Positions 10,897 to 22,864 of a stretch of 64,000 nt of DNA are shown here, in pieces (within the stretch, counting starts at the first letter, position 1; every line of letters starts with the position of its first letter). The DNA is taken from positions 1,204,720 to 1,268,719 of the forward strand of contig MNCI01005255.1 of the NCBI GenBank assembly GCA_015680685.1. Reading direction: 5' to 3'. Under the pieces are notes generated by a model. It worked only from the letters and a program-made list of their open reading frames with translations, was not told the DNA's origin and made no database searches. The position numbers were made by a program, and so were the translations under genes. The stretch is from Gnetum montanum (Eukaryota > Streptophyta > Gnetopsida > Gnetales > Gnetaceae).

Positions 10897-11814
10897 TGAT
10901 GAAGTGTCAATTGGTTGATGCGTTTACTAGGCTACGTATATGGGACCTCATATATGTGGCCCCGTATATGTGGCCCCATTGACACAGCCTCGTTGACACA
11001 TCCTTCCATGCATCGACATGGCCCTGTTTACGCAGAGCCTATTCTGGCCTATATATAAGAGGGCTTCCACCTCTCTTGGGTACCTTTTTGTCAATTGTAG
11101 CAAAGCTCTTGCATTTTGTTTCCGCAAGAGTTAGAATATTTTCCAAGTACCCGTTGTAGGTGTAAGAAAGATGTCTATCTCTTTATTATAGCGCTAATGT
11201 ATCTGAGCCCATTGGCATGAACGACAATAAAGACGAGCTTTTCAAGCATTCCTTGTAGCATTTGAACTTAGTTATTTAATTCCTTTAATAGTTTAATGTC
11301 TTTATACTTTGATAGCTACTTAAGTTTCCATTGTTGTTATTTCTATCGCTATCTCTCTTTCATAGTTCGTAGAAACCATAAGTACGACCATCTTGAACGT
11401 AAATCAACGCTTGGCAACCCAGTGATGCTTAACATTTGGTAACCCAGTAGTTTTTAGGGGATGCTCAGGAAGTGCCTAGAAGATGGGATCAGATACTTAT
11501 GCTAGGAATAGTTAAGATACAAATTAGGATAATTATAGATTAGATAATATTTGATTCCTTACTTTCCATACCTTAATTAGATGCCAAAAAATAAAGTAAA
11601 AAGCCATAAAGATTAGTTGCCTCAATCTCACTTAACCATCACAATCAAAACATTATAAGTGAGGTTGAGAGGACAACGACCATTCTAGCAAAGGATTTTG
11701 CTGGTTAAGGGTCTGGTGTATGTTAAGTGCTTATAGTCTACAGAATTCGACCAAGTCATGTGTGAATGCCCGTGATTCACATGGTTGGGCGTAGGGGTAC
11801 CTAGATGCTCATCA
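10897..11814 (+). mobile_element. Family A LTR, second U3 type (918 bp)
   Basis: It starts TGATGAAGTGTC and ends TAGATGCTCATCA, directly before a primer site. U3 has repeats of TATATGTGGCCCC and TTGACACAG instead of GCGATATCGC. A clear TATA box (CTATATATAAGAGGG, near 11049-11063) sits where the other LTRs have CTATAAATAAGAGG. The U5 text (TTGGCAACCCAGTGATG, TTGGTAACCCAGTAG) and the terminal TGGTTGGGCGTAGGGGTACC agree with the other family A LTRs. Confidence 0.85.
11050..11063 (+). promoter_or_regulatory. TATA box of family A LTR
   Basis: TATATATAAGAGGG lies at the same place in the LTR as CTATAAATAAGAGG in the other copies. Transcription would start a short way downstream. Confidence 0.7.
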
Positions 11815-11815
11815 T

Positions 11816-11835
11816 TGGCGCCATTGCCAAGGACT
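11816..11835 (+). other. Primer binding site, tRNA-Asp type
   Basis: TGGCGCCATTGCCAAGGACT begins one base after the LTR end. It matches 15 of 20 bases of the complement of the plant tRNA-Asp 3' end. Three of the differences are G to A. Confidence 0.85.
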
Positions 11836-11979
11836 ATTAGTCTTATATGCACCATTTAACATTAGAAAATTTATTATTCACGTCATTGGAACGGACCCAG
11901 GATAGTAACATTTACACATGCTAGGCGGATTAAGAAAAAAGTAAGGTACACCGATTAAATGGATCATCTAACATCCAAG

Positions 11980-14440
11980 ATGTTTTCACACAGGCAAGAT
12001 GTATCCAACCCACTGGTGGCACAAGAATTTCGGGTGGTATACAAGCATCCTCCTAACTTCACATTCATCCTACATTAGGATGAGCATCTACGATGGCAAG
12101 ACATGGAAGGCAGCATCATACTACCACTTGACCGATCGGATCCTAGAATGCTGTTCCACAATCTTTCCAGACTAGGCATTCAAGATCGTGGTGTGGAGTA
12201 CGTCATGGAGGACCATGACTACTAGGACTATCATCCCACTGAGGCCCAATGAGCACGAGATCAGTAGCAAGTAGAACGATATGAACACATGAAGGGGAAA
12301 TAGTTCAATAACCCCTTATTTCTGCAAGGGCAACAGGACGATGGGGAGCCTATCTTTCATGACTTCCATTCAGCTAAACTTCCTATGGGACATCAAATCC
12401 TTCAATCCACCATCCAGAACAAGCAATCAAGTGACTGAGATCCCCAAGAGGATGGAGGGTCACGTCAGAAATGTCATGACACAGGCAAAGATGGGCAGAA
12501 AGATTGAGGCCTCCGCTAGAGTAGAGGAGGAGATCGACACTAGAGTGGTGGTGATCCCTTTCCCTCTTCTCATCCTCTCACTCCCCACAACATTCATCTA
12601 GTTCAGACTCTATTCATAAACATGGTAGGAAGGTGCAAGGTGATGGTGGTCGTAAGGATAGAAAGGAACAACATGAGGAAGCACGTGACCAACCACGTGA
12701 GCCTCATCGTCATGAAAGGAGGGGTAGCTAAAATCATCATAGAAATTGTGGTTCTCAGCAGGACTATGACTCGGATGAACCATTGCTAGCTACTCAAAGC
12801 ATGCTCCATATCGCTGAGGCAGTTTAGATACCCAGCAGGCATGTGAAAGATAGCCGAATCAAATGCATTGACATGAACAACATCCCCATATTTGAAGGGG
12901 GATACAATTGTGATCCACAAACCCACTTGTAGGCATTCCATGATGCTTGCACCCTACAGAATATTGATAATAATTGACAGAAGCTTAAGTTGTTCCCTCA
13001 CACACTCATCAAGGAAGCAAAAAGTTGGTACCAGTCTTTGGAACGGGAATCAATCAAAAGATGGAGTACAATGCTTGAGATTTTCAATGACAAGTATCAA
13101 ACATACTCTAGAGTGGCAAATCTGAGATGTTAAATCCAAGGTTGGAAGCAAGGGAAGCATGAACCCTTGGATGCAGCGATGAGCAGGTACTATTCATTAT
13201 TACATCGGTGCCCTGGTCATGGCTACTCTCAGCGGGCATAGCTTCACCATATCATTGATGGGCTCCGCTTTGAAACAAGAAATACCCTTGGCATGTATTT
13301 CTAGGGACAATTATCAAAACTGAGGGCCCATCAACTGTAGTGCCTCATTGAGTAGGTGGCCAAAGAAGAGGGGGAACTCAAAAATAAAGAGAGTGTAGAA
13401 GAGTTTAACCGGGATCCTTCCATCAAAAAGAGGGAAGTCTGGTTTTGCGAAGATGAGGAGGAATCACCACTGGAAGCAACAATGAATTGAAAAACCTTGC
13501 CCTTACAAAAGTTTGCATCTGAAGTATCAGCAAAGGTTTATAAGATGTGGGACTCTCTAGATGAAAGATTTCAAAGTGTTCTAAAAATTGCAGAGGAGTC
13601 CAAAGAGCAAGGTAATGATCATGATTGGCATAGGAAGAAGGAAGTTGAACGTGCCCATCATAAGGGTAAGGGAAAAGTTGTTGTAGCAGAATAGGTTGAA
13701 AACTATGATACAGAGGAAGAGGATGAATGTGGCATATGCCAATATGAACATCCTAAGGGGTTTTTTCCTGTGGTGTCACATCTTCAAGAGTCTGGGGTAT
13801 ATGCGTTGAACCCTTGCCTGGCAAGGAGGCAAACACCCCGAAGGTTTCCTTACCCACAAGGCAATCCCAGGCAGTTCCACTAGCAGCAGCAAGGATATTA
13901 TCCAAGTGGAGTACCACCGCAACCTTATGAGCACTTCCAGTAATGGCAGAACCCACAAGCATGGGGAATGCCACCTCCAAGGTAGCAATATCCTTACAGA
14001 TAGCTAGATCCCTATGGGTACTACGTTCAGCAATTAGTCTCTCCGCAGGACTCTTCCAATCACGCTGCATTTTAGAATTATTACCGCCACCCAAAATATT
14101 TTCAACCACAATCTCCATCACCTAGGGGGGAAAGCCCACATCGTTACTATCCTCCATCACCTTCTCGTATTGCTCCTTCTCCACAACATCCCACTTAGCT
14201 ACCACCTGCTCCACCTATGCAAGGAGAGATACCGCCATAGCCACAGCAACCAAATGCTATGAGGGTGGTCAACCTACAACCAGCACCTCAGCCGAGTGGA
14301 CCAGAACCCAAACCACAAAAATGTCCCTTTTTCTGACCCAATAACTTAAGCACACCCTCACATACACCTGTGGCTAATGCCTCTGAACCTCAAAGTGCCT
14401 CCATTGTTCCATCGCTCGAGTAGCCTTCAAACCAAACATC
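11980..14440 (+). pseudogene. Family A gag (most complete copy)
   Basis: The likely start is the ATG at 11980 (MFSHRQD), about 145 bases after the primer site. The order is: N-terminal block FTFILH...DEHLRWQDMEG (12060-12110), a basic Ser/His-rich linker (12500-12760), the Retrotrans_gag core FEGGYN, LFPHTL, SWYQSLE, IKRWSTM, FNDKYQTY (12890-13105), a Glu/Lys-rich helix (13370-13690), a Cys/His cluster CGICQYEHPKGF whose last Cys is lost (13730-13770), then a Pro/Gln-rich tail to about 14440. More than ten stops and some shifts interrupt it. Protease follows in the same direction. This is the structural protein that packages element RNA. Confidence 0.85.
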
Positions 14441-15094
14441 CTCTAACATACAAATGGTCATGCTCACACATGCAGTGACCGACTAGATAAAAGTAGGGCA
14501 TCTTCCCTAGAAATTGATTGATCCAAGAAGCCCCCTCATCTACAAGGAATGAGCCATGTAAAGCTCTTCTGGACTCAGGGTCAGGAGTCAATTTGATCTC
14601 ACATGACATGTATAAGAATTAGAACCTACCCCCGTTAAAGAAGAGCAACATTTGGCTCGAGCTGGCAGACCAATCCATTACTGTTCCCTTGGGATTGGTC
14701 CAAGAAGCCCTCTCATCTACAAGGAATGAGCCATGTAAAGCTCTTCTGGACTCATGGTTAGGAGTCAATTTGATCTCACATGACATGTATAAGAATTAGA
14801 ACCTACCCTCGTTAAAGAAGAGCAACATTTGGCTCGAGCTGGCAGACCAATCCATTACTGTTCCCTTGGGATTGGTGGAAGACATTGTTACCACCATTTG
14901 TGGGTGGTCTTATCCTGCTGAATTTCCTTATCATCCATGTGGAGAATTGCAAGGGGAACTTTCCTATCATAATGAGAAGAGCCTAGCTGAGCACAGTGGA
15001 TGCAAGACTAGGACTTCGAGATCTTTCCCTTGAAATATCAAAGGAAAATTCTTTTGGAAAGATTGAGAAGAAGTGTGTTTCATGCATCACGTAC
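14441..15094 (+). pseudogene. Family A protease region, with internal duplication
   Basis: Retropepsin segment of the same element. The active-site loop is LLDSGSGVNLISHDMY near 14570-14610. Then come LADQSITVPLG and LVEDIVTTICGWSYPAEF (14870-14930), matching the proteases at 53490-54446 and 31740-32480. The active-site part is present twice because of the 177-bp tandem duplication. Similarity to family A ends near 15094, where family C gag sequence begins. RT and integrase of this copy are not present beyond the joint. Confidence 0.75.
14522..14875 (+). repeat. 177-bp tandem duplication inside protease
   Basis: 14522-14698 and 14699-14875 are almost identical. Both start TCCAAGAAGCC and end CCCTTGGGATTGG. 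They differ at only a few bases, for example ACTCAGGGTCAGG against ACTCATGGTTAGG. The duplicated part contains the active-site loop. The low divergence suggests it is younger than the surrounding element. Confidence 0.9.
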
Positions 15095-15954
15095 CCAACA
15101 TCATGCAAAGCATGACCAAAAAAATTGAACAATTAAATAAGAAAGTGGACGAGTTGACATGGTTAATAAAGAAACAAGATCATTTTGTTCAAAGTGAAGT
15201 ATGCAGCCTTTGTGATAGCTTGTAACATGATTACACCACTTGTCCAGCCTTATTATATTTTCATGAGGAAGTGCAAGAATCAGTGAAGGCTTTTCCACAA
15301 TATAGAAGCCAACAAACAACCACTTTCCAAAAAATATTACCTTTTTAACAAAAATATCCTCAAAATAATTTTAGACCTATTAAGAGCCCAACTAATGAAA
15401 ATTTGGATAACCTCATTCAAAGTCTTACTTCCTCCATTGAATATAGTAAGAAATTCATGAATGAAGCAAGGAGAAGGTTTTAAGACCTAACAATGAACAA
15501 GTGCATCCTACATCTCAAAAAAAGAGTAAGAAACAAGTGCATTTCATCACTACTAGGAGTGGAAAGACCATTAAGCCTAAACCCCAAAAGAAGGTTAGAT
15601 TTCAAAAAGTTGAGATACAAGAAAGAGTTCATCTACAATTATTAATTAAGAAGGAAAAAAATTAGTCAATAAGGAAAAGAGAACAATCATTAACCTCTTC
15701 TCCTTTGCCTAGACAAACAACTTTACCTCCTTGTCATAAAAGATTACAAGAGGACTTTACAAACAAATCCCATATAGAAAAAATGTTTAGTGAGTTATAT
15801 TTACATATCCCTTTAGAACAAGTTGTAAAGAACACACCTCTCTATGCTAAATACCTAAGGGAACTATGCACAAGAAAAGAAAAGAAAAGATTCTTAGGAA
15901 AGTTTATTTGGTTGATAATATATCTCAACTTAATAAAAGCCATGAAGTTCCAAA
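15094..15954 (+). pseudogene. Family C gag C-terminus with zinc knuckle
   Basis: The frame opens MQSMTKKIEQLNKKVDEL and reaches a CX2CX4HX4C zinc knuckle at about 15202-15243 (CSLCDSL, one stop in place of a residue, HDYTTC), the usual Athila nucleocapsid motif. A Gln/Asn-rich stretch (YRSQQTTTFQKILPF) and a basic linker towards protease follow. The N-terminal two thirds of gag are missing; the joint with family A is at about 15094. Stops and frame changes make it non-functional. Base composition is far more AT-rich than the family A sequence to its left. Confidence 0.7.
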
Positions 15955-16651
15955 ATACCAAGATCAAGGGGTTCCTACAATTCCAATTAAGATAAATGGA
16001 TAGCCTATTGAGAATGTCCTATTAGATCTAGGAGCTAGTATCAATATCATGCCACTTGAAATGCCTAGGTTACTTGATTTAGACTATATAAGAAAGGTAA
16101 ACATGATAATATCTTTGGCTAATGGTTCCAATGTAAAACCTATAGAAGTAATCAAAGATTTAATAGTAGAGGTTGAAAGGGGAAAATACCCCATTGATTT
16201 TGTAGTGTTGGAAGTAAAAGATCCATATTATTTTCCCATCATACTAGGTAGACCTTGTTTAGTAGTAGTTGATGTGGTAATTAATTATAGATTAAGGAAA
16301 CTTGATTTATCTTTTTCTAGTCTTACTTTTATGCTTAACATATATGATAAAACAAAAGAGGATCAATTGAATCAGGATTTAAAAGAAGCAAGAGTGCTCT
16401 ACACAATACCGACTTCATCAATGGCACAAGATAGGGAAACATTAGTATTAAATAATTTTAAGGAAGGGCCTTTAGATCCCTCTACAAAAGAACAACAAGA
16501 TCTTCCTAACCAAAATTTGAATTTTGGATTGGGAAATATTGGGAAAAATATTCAACCACCAAATAATGATTCTTTGGATCTTATAGATTTACCTAGTACT
16601 CTTAAGGACATTTTCCTTGATGATAATAAACTATTAATAATAAATTCTTAA
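15955..16651 (+). pseudogene. Family C retropepsin (Athila-like)
   Basis: This is the longest open stretch of this copy (200 codons from 16049). It carries the active-site DLGASINIMP (DLGAS codons at 16025-16039), then IILGRPCLVV near 16235, the second hallmark of retropepsin. The pattern DLGAS...IPIILGRPFL is typical of Athila proteases. The active-site Asp is intact. The downstream part (KEDQLNQDLKEARV...) links to reverse transcriptase and looks flexible. The protein would mature gag-pol. The frame upstream of the listed open stretch continues through 15955 without a clear start, as expected for a polyprotein. Confidence 0.85.
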
Positions 16652-18060
16652 CATTCTAATGAGAAAGAAGAAAAATTATTAGAAGTTTTATATAGAAAGT
16701 CTAAGGCATTTACATGGAGTTATGAGAACCTTTATCAAGGAATCTCATCCAACATCTACCAACATCACATCTATCTAGAAGACAATGTGAAATTGGTAAG
16801 AATACCCCCTAGATGAATTAATATAGCTTTAAAAAAAATTGTTAAGGATGAAATTTCAAAACTTTGAAAGTAAGGAATTATTTATCCAATAGTTGACAAG
16901 AAATGTGTAAGTCCTATTACTATAGTTTCTAAAAAGGATGGAAAATGAAGAGTTTTTATAGATTATAGGAAGCTTAATTAAAACACAAAGAAAGATGATT
17001 TTCCTTTACCTTACATAGACCAAATTTTGGAGAATTTATAAACGCGTAAGTATTATTATTATTTGGATGGGTTTAGTGCTTATAATCAAGTACCCATTAC
17101 ACCTAAGGACCAGCACAAAATAACTTTTACATATCCATATAGAACGTTTGCTTACCGACAAATGCCTTTCAACATTTGTAATGCACTTGCTACCTTCTAA
17201 AAAGCCATGATATCAATATTATTTGATATGTTAGAAGATTGTGTGGAAGTATTTATGGAAGATTTTTCGATCTATGGGGATACTTATGAATAAACATTAC
17301 AAAATTTAGAATGTGTTTTAGATAGATTTATTGATAAAAATCTAAAATTGAATTGGGAAAAGAGTCGTGTAATGGTTACAAGTGGCATGGTATTAGGACA
17401 TGCTATTTCCAAGGATGGGCTAAGAATGGGTGATGAAAAAGTAAAAGTAATAAGTATACTCCCAGCTTCAACCAACTTAAAGACTCTTTGATTTTTTCTA
17501 GGACATGCTGAATATTATAGGTATTTTATTATAGATTTTTCAAAAATTGCTAAACCACTTTACATGCTCCTAGAAAAAGATGTTCCTTTTGTATGGATCA
17601 ATGATTATTAGGAAACATTTTTAGAATTAAAGAAAAGAGTAATCACTACCCCTATACTTAATCCTCCTAATTGCAATTTTCCATCTGATTTGATGTGCGA
17701 TGCTGGTGACACCACTGTAGGGGTAGTCTTAGGAAAATATATAGATAATAAGGCATGAGCCATCTATTAGGTGCCTAAAATGTGAGGTCAAGCTCAAGTA
17801 AGTTATACCACTACGTAAAAATAAATCTTGGCCATTGTATATGCTTTGGATAAATTTAGACATTATTAAATAGAATATAAAGCTAGATTTTACACTGATT
17901 ATTTAGCCATTAAATTTTTAGCTACTAAAAAAATAGAAAAGGCTAGAACAATGAGATGGTGGCAATTACTCCAAGAATTTGACCTTAACATTTTAGATAA
18001 AAGGGGTAGAGAAAATGTTGTGGTAGACAATGTTTCTAGATTTAAAATAAGGGATGAAAA
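16652..18060 (+). pseudogene. Family C reverse transcriptase and RNase H
   Basis: Reading through many stops gives the Athila order: KELFIQ-like start, VSKKDGK (about 16930), YLDGFSAYNQ with the first catalytic Asp (17060), FMEDFSIYGD in place of the catalytic Y/F-x-D-D (17250-17279; the first Asp is Glu), LNWEKSRVMV, VLGHAISKDGL and [18 protein letters not shown] (to 17595). RNase H follows: LMCDAGDTTVGVVLGK (17690), then YTDYLAIKFLATKK and LLQEFDLNILDKRGRENVV (17890-18020). The RH and RT blocks match Athila polymerases well. It is inactive: the catalytic box is altered and stops are frequent. Confidence 0.85.
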
Positions 18061-19459
18061 TAGGACAAAAGGAGTATTTCATGATGAATTCCTTGATGAA
18101 CAACTCTTTTCCATAAAGAAGAATCCTTGGTTTGCTGATATAGTAAACTACCTTATCATAATGAAAATCCCCATCCAATGAATTAAAGAGGAAAATAAAT
18201 CTTTCTTAAGAAAATACATTTGGAATGAACCATACCTTTATAGAATATGTAAAGATAATGTATCAAGAATATGTGTGGCTAAGGATGAACAACAAGAAAT
18301 TTTATATATGTGTTATGATGACCTTGGGGATGGAAATTTTGATAGTAGCAAAGTGGATTTTATTGACCTTCATGATTTCAAGATGCATATAAATATGTAC
18401 AAGAATGTGAAAAATGCCAATAAATAGGGACCATAACTAAAAGAAAAGAAATGCTACTAAACCCAATTTTAATAACTGAACCATTTGATATGTCAAGTAT
18501 AGACTTTTTAGGAACATTTCAACCATCTAATGGATGTAAATACATTTTAGTTTATATAGACTATGTTCCTAAGTGTTGTAGAAGCTAAATCCACCCCAAC
18601 AAATGATGTTAAAGTCGTGGTAGCTTTTCTTAATAAAAAATATTTTAACATGATTTGGAACTCATTGGGTGATCATAAGTAATTAAGGAACCCATTTTGT
18701 AAATAGAATAATAGAGAAATACCTTATGTCTTGTGAAATTCAACATAAGATAAATACTGCATATCATTCTTAAACAAATGGTCAAGTAGAAAATTCAAAT
18801 AGCATCATGTCAAAGATATTAACAATAACTGTATGTGCTAAAAGGAAAGATTGGTCTAAAAATTATAAGATGCACTTTGGGCTTATAGAATTACAAATAA
18901 ACAAAGTTTAGTTTACTTACCATATCAATTTATTTATGGCAAACAATGTTTATAGCCTATAGAAATCAAATACCAATCTTTATGATTAGCATAACAATTT
19001 AATTTTGATGAAGAAACAAATCAGGACTTTAGAATGATTCAAATAAATGAACTTGATGAAATGAGGTTGAATGCTCTTGATAAGTAAAAATATAATTAAT
19101 AAAATATTAAGAGCCTACATAATAAGAACATTTTTAACAAATATTTTTCAATAGGTGATAAAGTTCTTTTGTATAATATTAGATTACATAAATTTCTAAG
19201 TAAGTTAACAACTTGGTGGGAAGACCCTTATCTAATGGTACAATCCCATAATAATGGAAGTGTTTTAATTTCACCAATTGATGATTCATCAACTACATTT
19301 CTAGTCAATGGCCAAAGACTTAAGCTATATCATCAACATCACATTGAAGAACTAGGAGAGGATGAACTAGTAGAGCTAAGTGAACCAACTTATCCTCAAG
19401 ATGATGAAGGAAATGAAACAAGTCAACTAGAAGTCCAAGCCATGGGTAGTAATTTTTAG
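18061..19459 (+). pseudogene. Family C integrase
   Basis: The N-terminal region (WNEPYLYRICKDNVSRICV, 18215-18280) corresponds to the Athila integrase zinc-binding domain, though the Cys/His pairs are eroded. The core has a D-to-A/V-type decayed segment (IDFLGTF near 18495) and the host-junction part LWAYRITNKQSL with frame breaks (18870-18910). The C-terminal domain is the best preserved, a 96-codon open stretch from 19169 (LSKLTTWWEDPYLMVQSHNNG...). It ends at TAG 19457-19459. The second C copy at 48263-49594 is about 85-90% identical by eye. Confidence 0.8.
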
Positions 19460-21779
19460 CAAGAACCTTATGTCATATTGTAATATAATAAATAAATTAT
19501 TTTAGTCTACAAATTTTTCCTTGAAAAATGTAGAGGACAATAGAAAATTCTATTATTAGTTGGAACCTTAAAGAATTCATTAGCATCATGTCTGGAATAC
19601 AAGGGAGAAGGCCAACTCCCCCTACCTTGAGATAGGTTTGTTTAAACCCAAATCCATCTAAGGGTGAGCCTTAGATTAATAAACTAATAAAGTATGTTAA
19701 TTAATTATTTTCTTTTCCCTTACAATATTCTTTAAATTTCTAACTTTCATCAATCATAGAAATAATAACCAATTTTGGATCTAGAGCATTTGTGAATGGT
19801 TATAGTGACTAGCTTTCTGATAAGTCAATATGAACAAAAGGACTTGTCATATTGGAACTAGCCATAAAGATGCCTTTAGCATGAGAAATTTCATCAATAA
19901 TCAAGTTAGCCACTATCAAACACATTCAAAGAGAACTCTTTCCCCCACAAGAATCTCATGATTGAAGAAAGCCTTATTTGATTTTTTTTTTTTTAAAAAC
20001 CAATATAAGTAAAAAGATCCCATAAGAACCTTCAGTCATGAGTAGGGCTACACTTCCACAAGAACCTTACAATTGGAGTGATGCTCATGGCTCACACTTT
20101 CTAGCATCTCTCAAGAACTTCCTTTCATAAGTAGAGTGTCTAAGGATGGAGTAATAATGTTTCATACTTACTTTCTCTACTATTACCTTTTGGCTAGGGT
20201 ATGACACTAGACTTGGAATATTGACTTATCTCTAGAGGTATTTTACTACTTCCTTTCATTTTTTACCACTTCACTTATCTTATTTTGTCCCTTGCCTCAT
20301 GTTACTTCTTATCTTAAAACGTGTTGTGTATTCCTATATTTGCTTCTTTCTTTGTGATTATCTTTCATCTCTTTATTTTTGAGCTTCCATTTATTATGTC
20401 TAGTGGTACTTTTAGCATATAGTCTTACATGTGTTTCTCATTATGGCCTCCATAGGTGTTAGTTGCGGAGATCCCTACTATGGTGGACCATTTTGGATCC
20501 TAACATTTGCAAGGCCCAAGGCTACTAGTGCACTATACATATTAGAAAATTTATAAAATCCATGACAATTTTTTCTTTTTGGTATATCCACTTGGTTAGC
20601 CCACTTTTCAATTATTTATTACATCTTTACTACTTAACCTAGGTATGATACATATCCCAGTTTAATTAGAGAGGGAGGTGGGGGGGTGGGGTGTGTGGGG
20701 GCGGGTGCAGATGTGGGGGGGGGGGNCCAACTTTAAATGGATAGGAAAGTAGGATATAATCAATATGAAAGTTTATCTAGGATCAACTTGAGGAATGAAT
20801 TTGATGCAAGAAATGCATCTTGGATCCTTAGAACATGGGAAAGGTCAAAACCTTGAGTTTGTAAGACATTCTTGCACTAAATGAAGTAAACCTTGTGAGG
20901 TGATGTTTTAGCCCAATTAATCCTAGGAATGGACTTCCTAAAATAGTTATATGTAGAATCCTATCCAAATAATAAGAATTAATCTCAAGGAGTAAAAAAA
21001 GTATAAAATTATGTACATTATTAAGTGACTAAAATCATTACATTGATATCGATTGGTATTGTGTTTCGTGATTTGGATAAGTTATTCTAACAAGGGATAT
21101 CAAGGCATTGATGTCTATAGAAGTTATTAATAGAAACTTAAAGCCCTTGGAATTGGTCATATTGAGAGACATAGAGGCATCAATGTCTCGTTAAAAGAAA
21201 AATCAAGGTATACTGATTCTAGTGATATGGTTTGATAAAGTGAAAGATAAAATTTAGGTTATCAACTTAACTATTGATTTAATTAACTTAAACCAAAATT
21301 TGAAATAAAGAAGATATCAATTCATATAGATTCAATAAATATGAATCAAGGAAAGACAAATTTGATGAAATATTTTCCGTCTAAACAATGTGACTTCGAT
21401 ATATTCGATATGTTTGTCAAACATATTGATTCATCTCTCTTAGATCGATGGGAATTGATAAGTCTAAAATTTTTCCAAGTGTTTCAAGTGTTATTAGTGT
21501 GATTGTGATATAAATTAATATATAATAGGCCTAAATATTTTATATATTGATCTATATTGGTTAATCTATGAAATTCAACCCAAAAGTTTACGATCCACAT
21601 TGAGGTTGCAATGAATATCGATATAGTTAAATTTGGAAAAAATAAAAAGCAATAGTAAGATGATGGCTTTATTATAAAATCCACCATCTCATGAGTTTGG
21701 ATGTCCATCATTACACAAACCCTTACACTAGTGTAGATTAGGACCTCCATTTGCATTTTACATGGCCTTCATTTTCTTT
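19460..21779 (+). mobile_element. Family C spacer between integrase and ORF3
   Basis: No gene is recognised. The text matches the second copy (49595-50360 joined to 57692-59550) nearly throughout, so it is part of the element. The shared landmark CTTAT at 20225-20229 is the unoccupied form of the site used by the nested A element at 50361. A G-rich tract follows at 20669-20725. Confidence 0.75.
20669..20726 (+). repeat. Expanded G-rich tract with assembly N
   Basis: Runs of 3 to 13 G separated by short spacers end at an N (20726). The other copy has TTAGTGTGGGGGAAGGG at 58136-58150, the purine tract common between integrase and ORF3 of Athila elements. Here it has expanded several-fold and could fold as a G-quadruplex. 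The N shows sequencing trouble at this spot, so the true length is unknown. Confidence 0.7.
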
Positions 21780-22864
21780 TTGAATAAAAACCATAGCAGG
21801 GACCACGACAAGGAGTAGGATCTCTACATCCATGTCAATCTCATTGCTCAATCTTCACCATTCTTCTAGGAGGGTAGGCTAAATTTACCTATCATAACTA
21901 AGTTTTGCAAATTAGGGATGAAATGTTAATCTTGTTTTTCTTCTAGTGGATAGCTTTCTCCATTATAAGATGGTCAAATAATCAAGCGTTGAGAAGCATA
22001 CCAAGGTAAGCATGGGGTTTATCGAGAAAATCCCTAATAATTTTAATATGAAAAATACTTTGATTGTATATTATAGGACCAAGGAGTGAATGCTTGAAAA
22101 TTTCTTGTTGGCACTATGAGATTGATTACTTGAAGTGGTTCGATCACATGAACATGGTAGTGAAATAGTAGCTTAAAACGATGGGCTATGGGGCTTTTAT
22201 CAAACCCTCCAATTGGTTTATCCAAAAGGTTTTGGAATTTTACAAGAACCTCAAGCTACATCTCACCAAGGAAAATCTTCCAAAGCACTATTTCATTTCT
22301 TTTGTTTGGAAGACATCAGTTAAGGTAATGGCGACTAGGTTGCAAGGGTGGTTTGAGCTACCAGCTAAGTGGGGGCAACATCTTTTGGCTAAAAGCAAGA
22401 ATGAAAAAGAAATATAATCTCTTTTACTAGTTCATTGGTAAGTCTAATTCTAGATGGCTGCAAGCACAAGGTTATACTTTGTGAACCTTCAGCTTGAACA
22501 CTGTGTGAAGGCATAGATGATTGTCATGAATGTCCTACCTTCCATGCACATCACTTATGTGATCAACCTTGCACTCCATGTTATGAAAGAATTGAGGTTT
22601 GGGGAGGAAAAAAATCCTACTTACCTCTTATTTATTTCACCACTATAATGATGATTCTTTGAAACTATGATTTCATTTTCTAATTTCAGCAATTCTTTGA
22701 AAGTGTGGAGTTTTAGAGCTCCAAATAGGAATGAAGGTTTACCTTTCAATCCTAAGAAAAGACACATTTTCCCATTCTTTAAATATTTACATAAAGGTTG
22801 ACCTATTCATCAAAGCATTAGAGGAGTTGGGCTCTTCATTGGTGATGAGCAGACGGTGAAATCT
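21780..22864 (+). pseudogene. Family C third ORF (Athila ORF3-like), 5' part
   Basis: The best preserved open stretch, 22181-22417, reads MGYGAFIKPSNWF, then LEFYKNLKLHL, then SFVWKTSVKVMATRLQGWFELP. This F-Y-x-N-L ... S-x-V ... LP layout resembles the N-terminal domain of the third ORF found downstream of integrase in Athila elements, historically called env-like. The function of that ORF is not established. The equivalent in the second copy runs 59540-60546. This copy is cut at about 22864, where a truncated family A LTR begins. Confidence 0.55.

Noticed and set aside
21484-21756. Minus-strand 90-codon open frame
   Set aside because: Sits in a family C spacer on the opposite strand. The second copy (58930-59190) does not keep it open.
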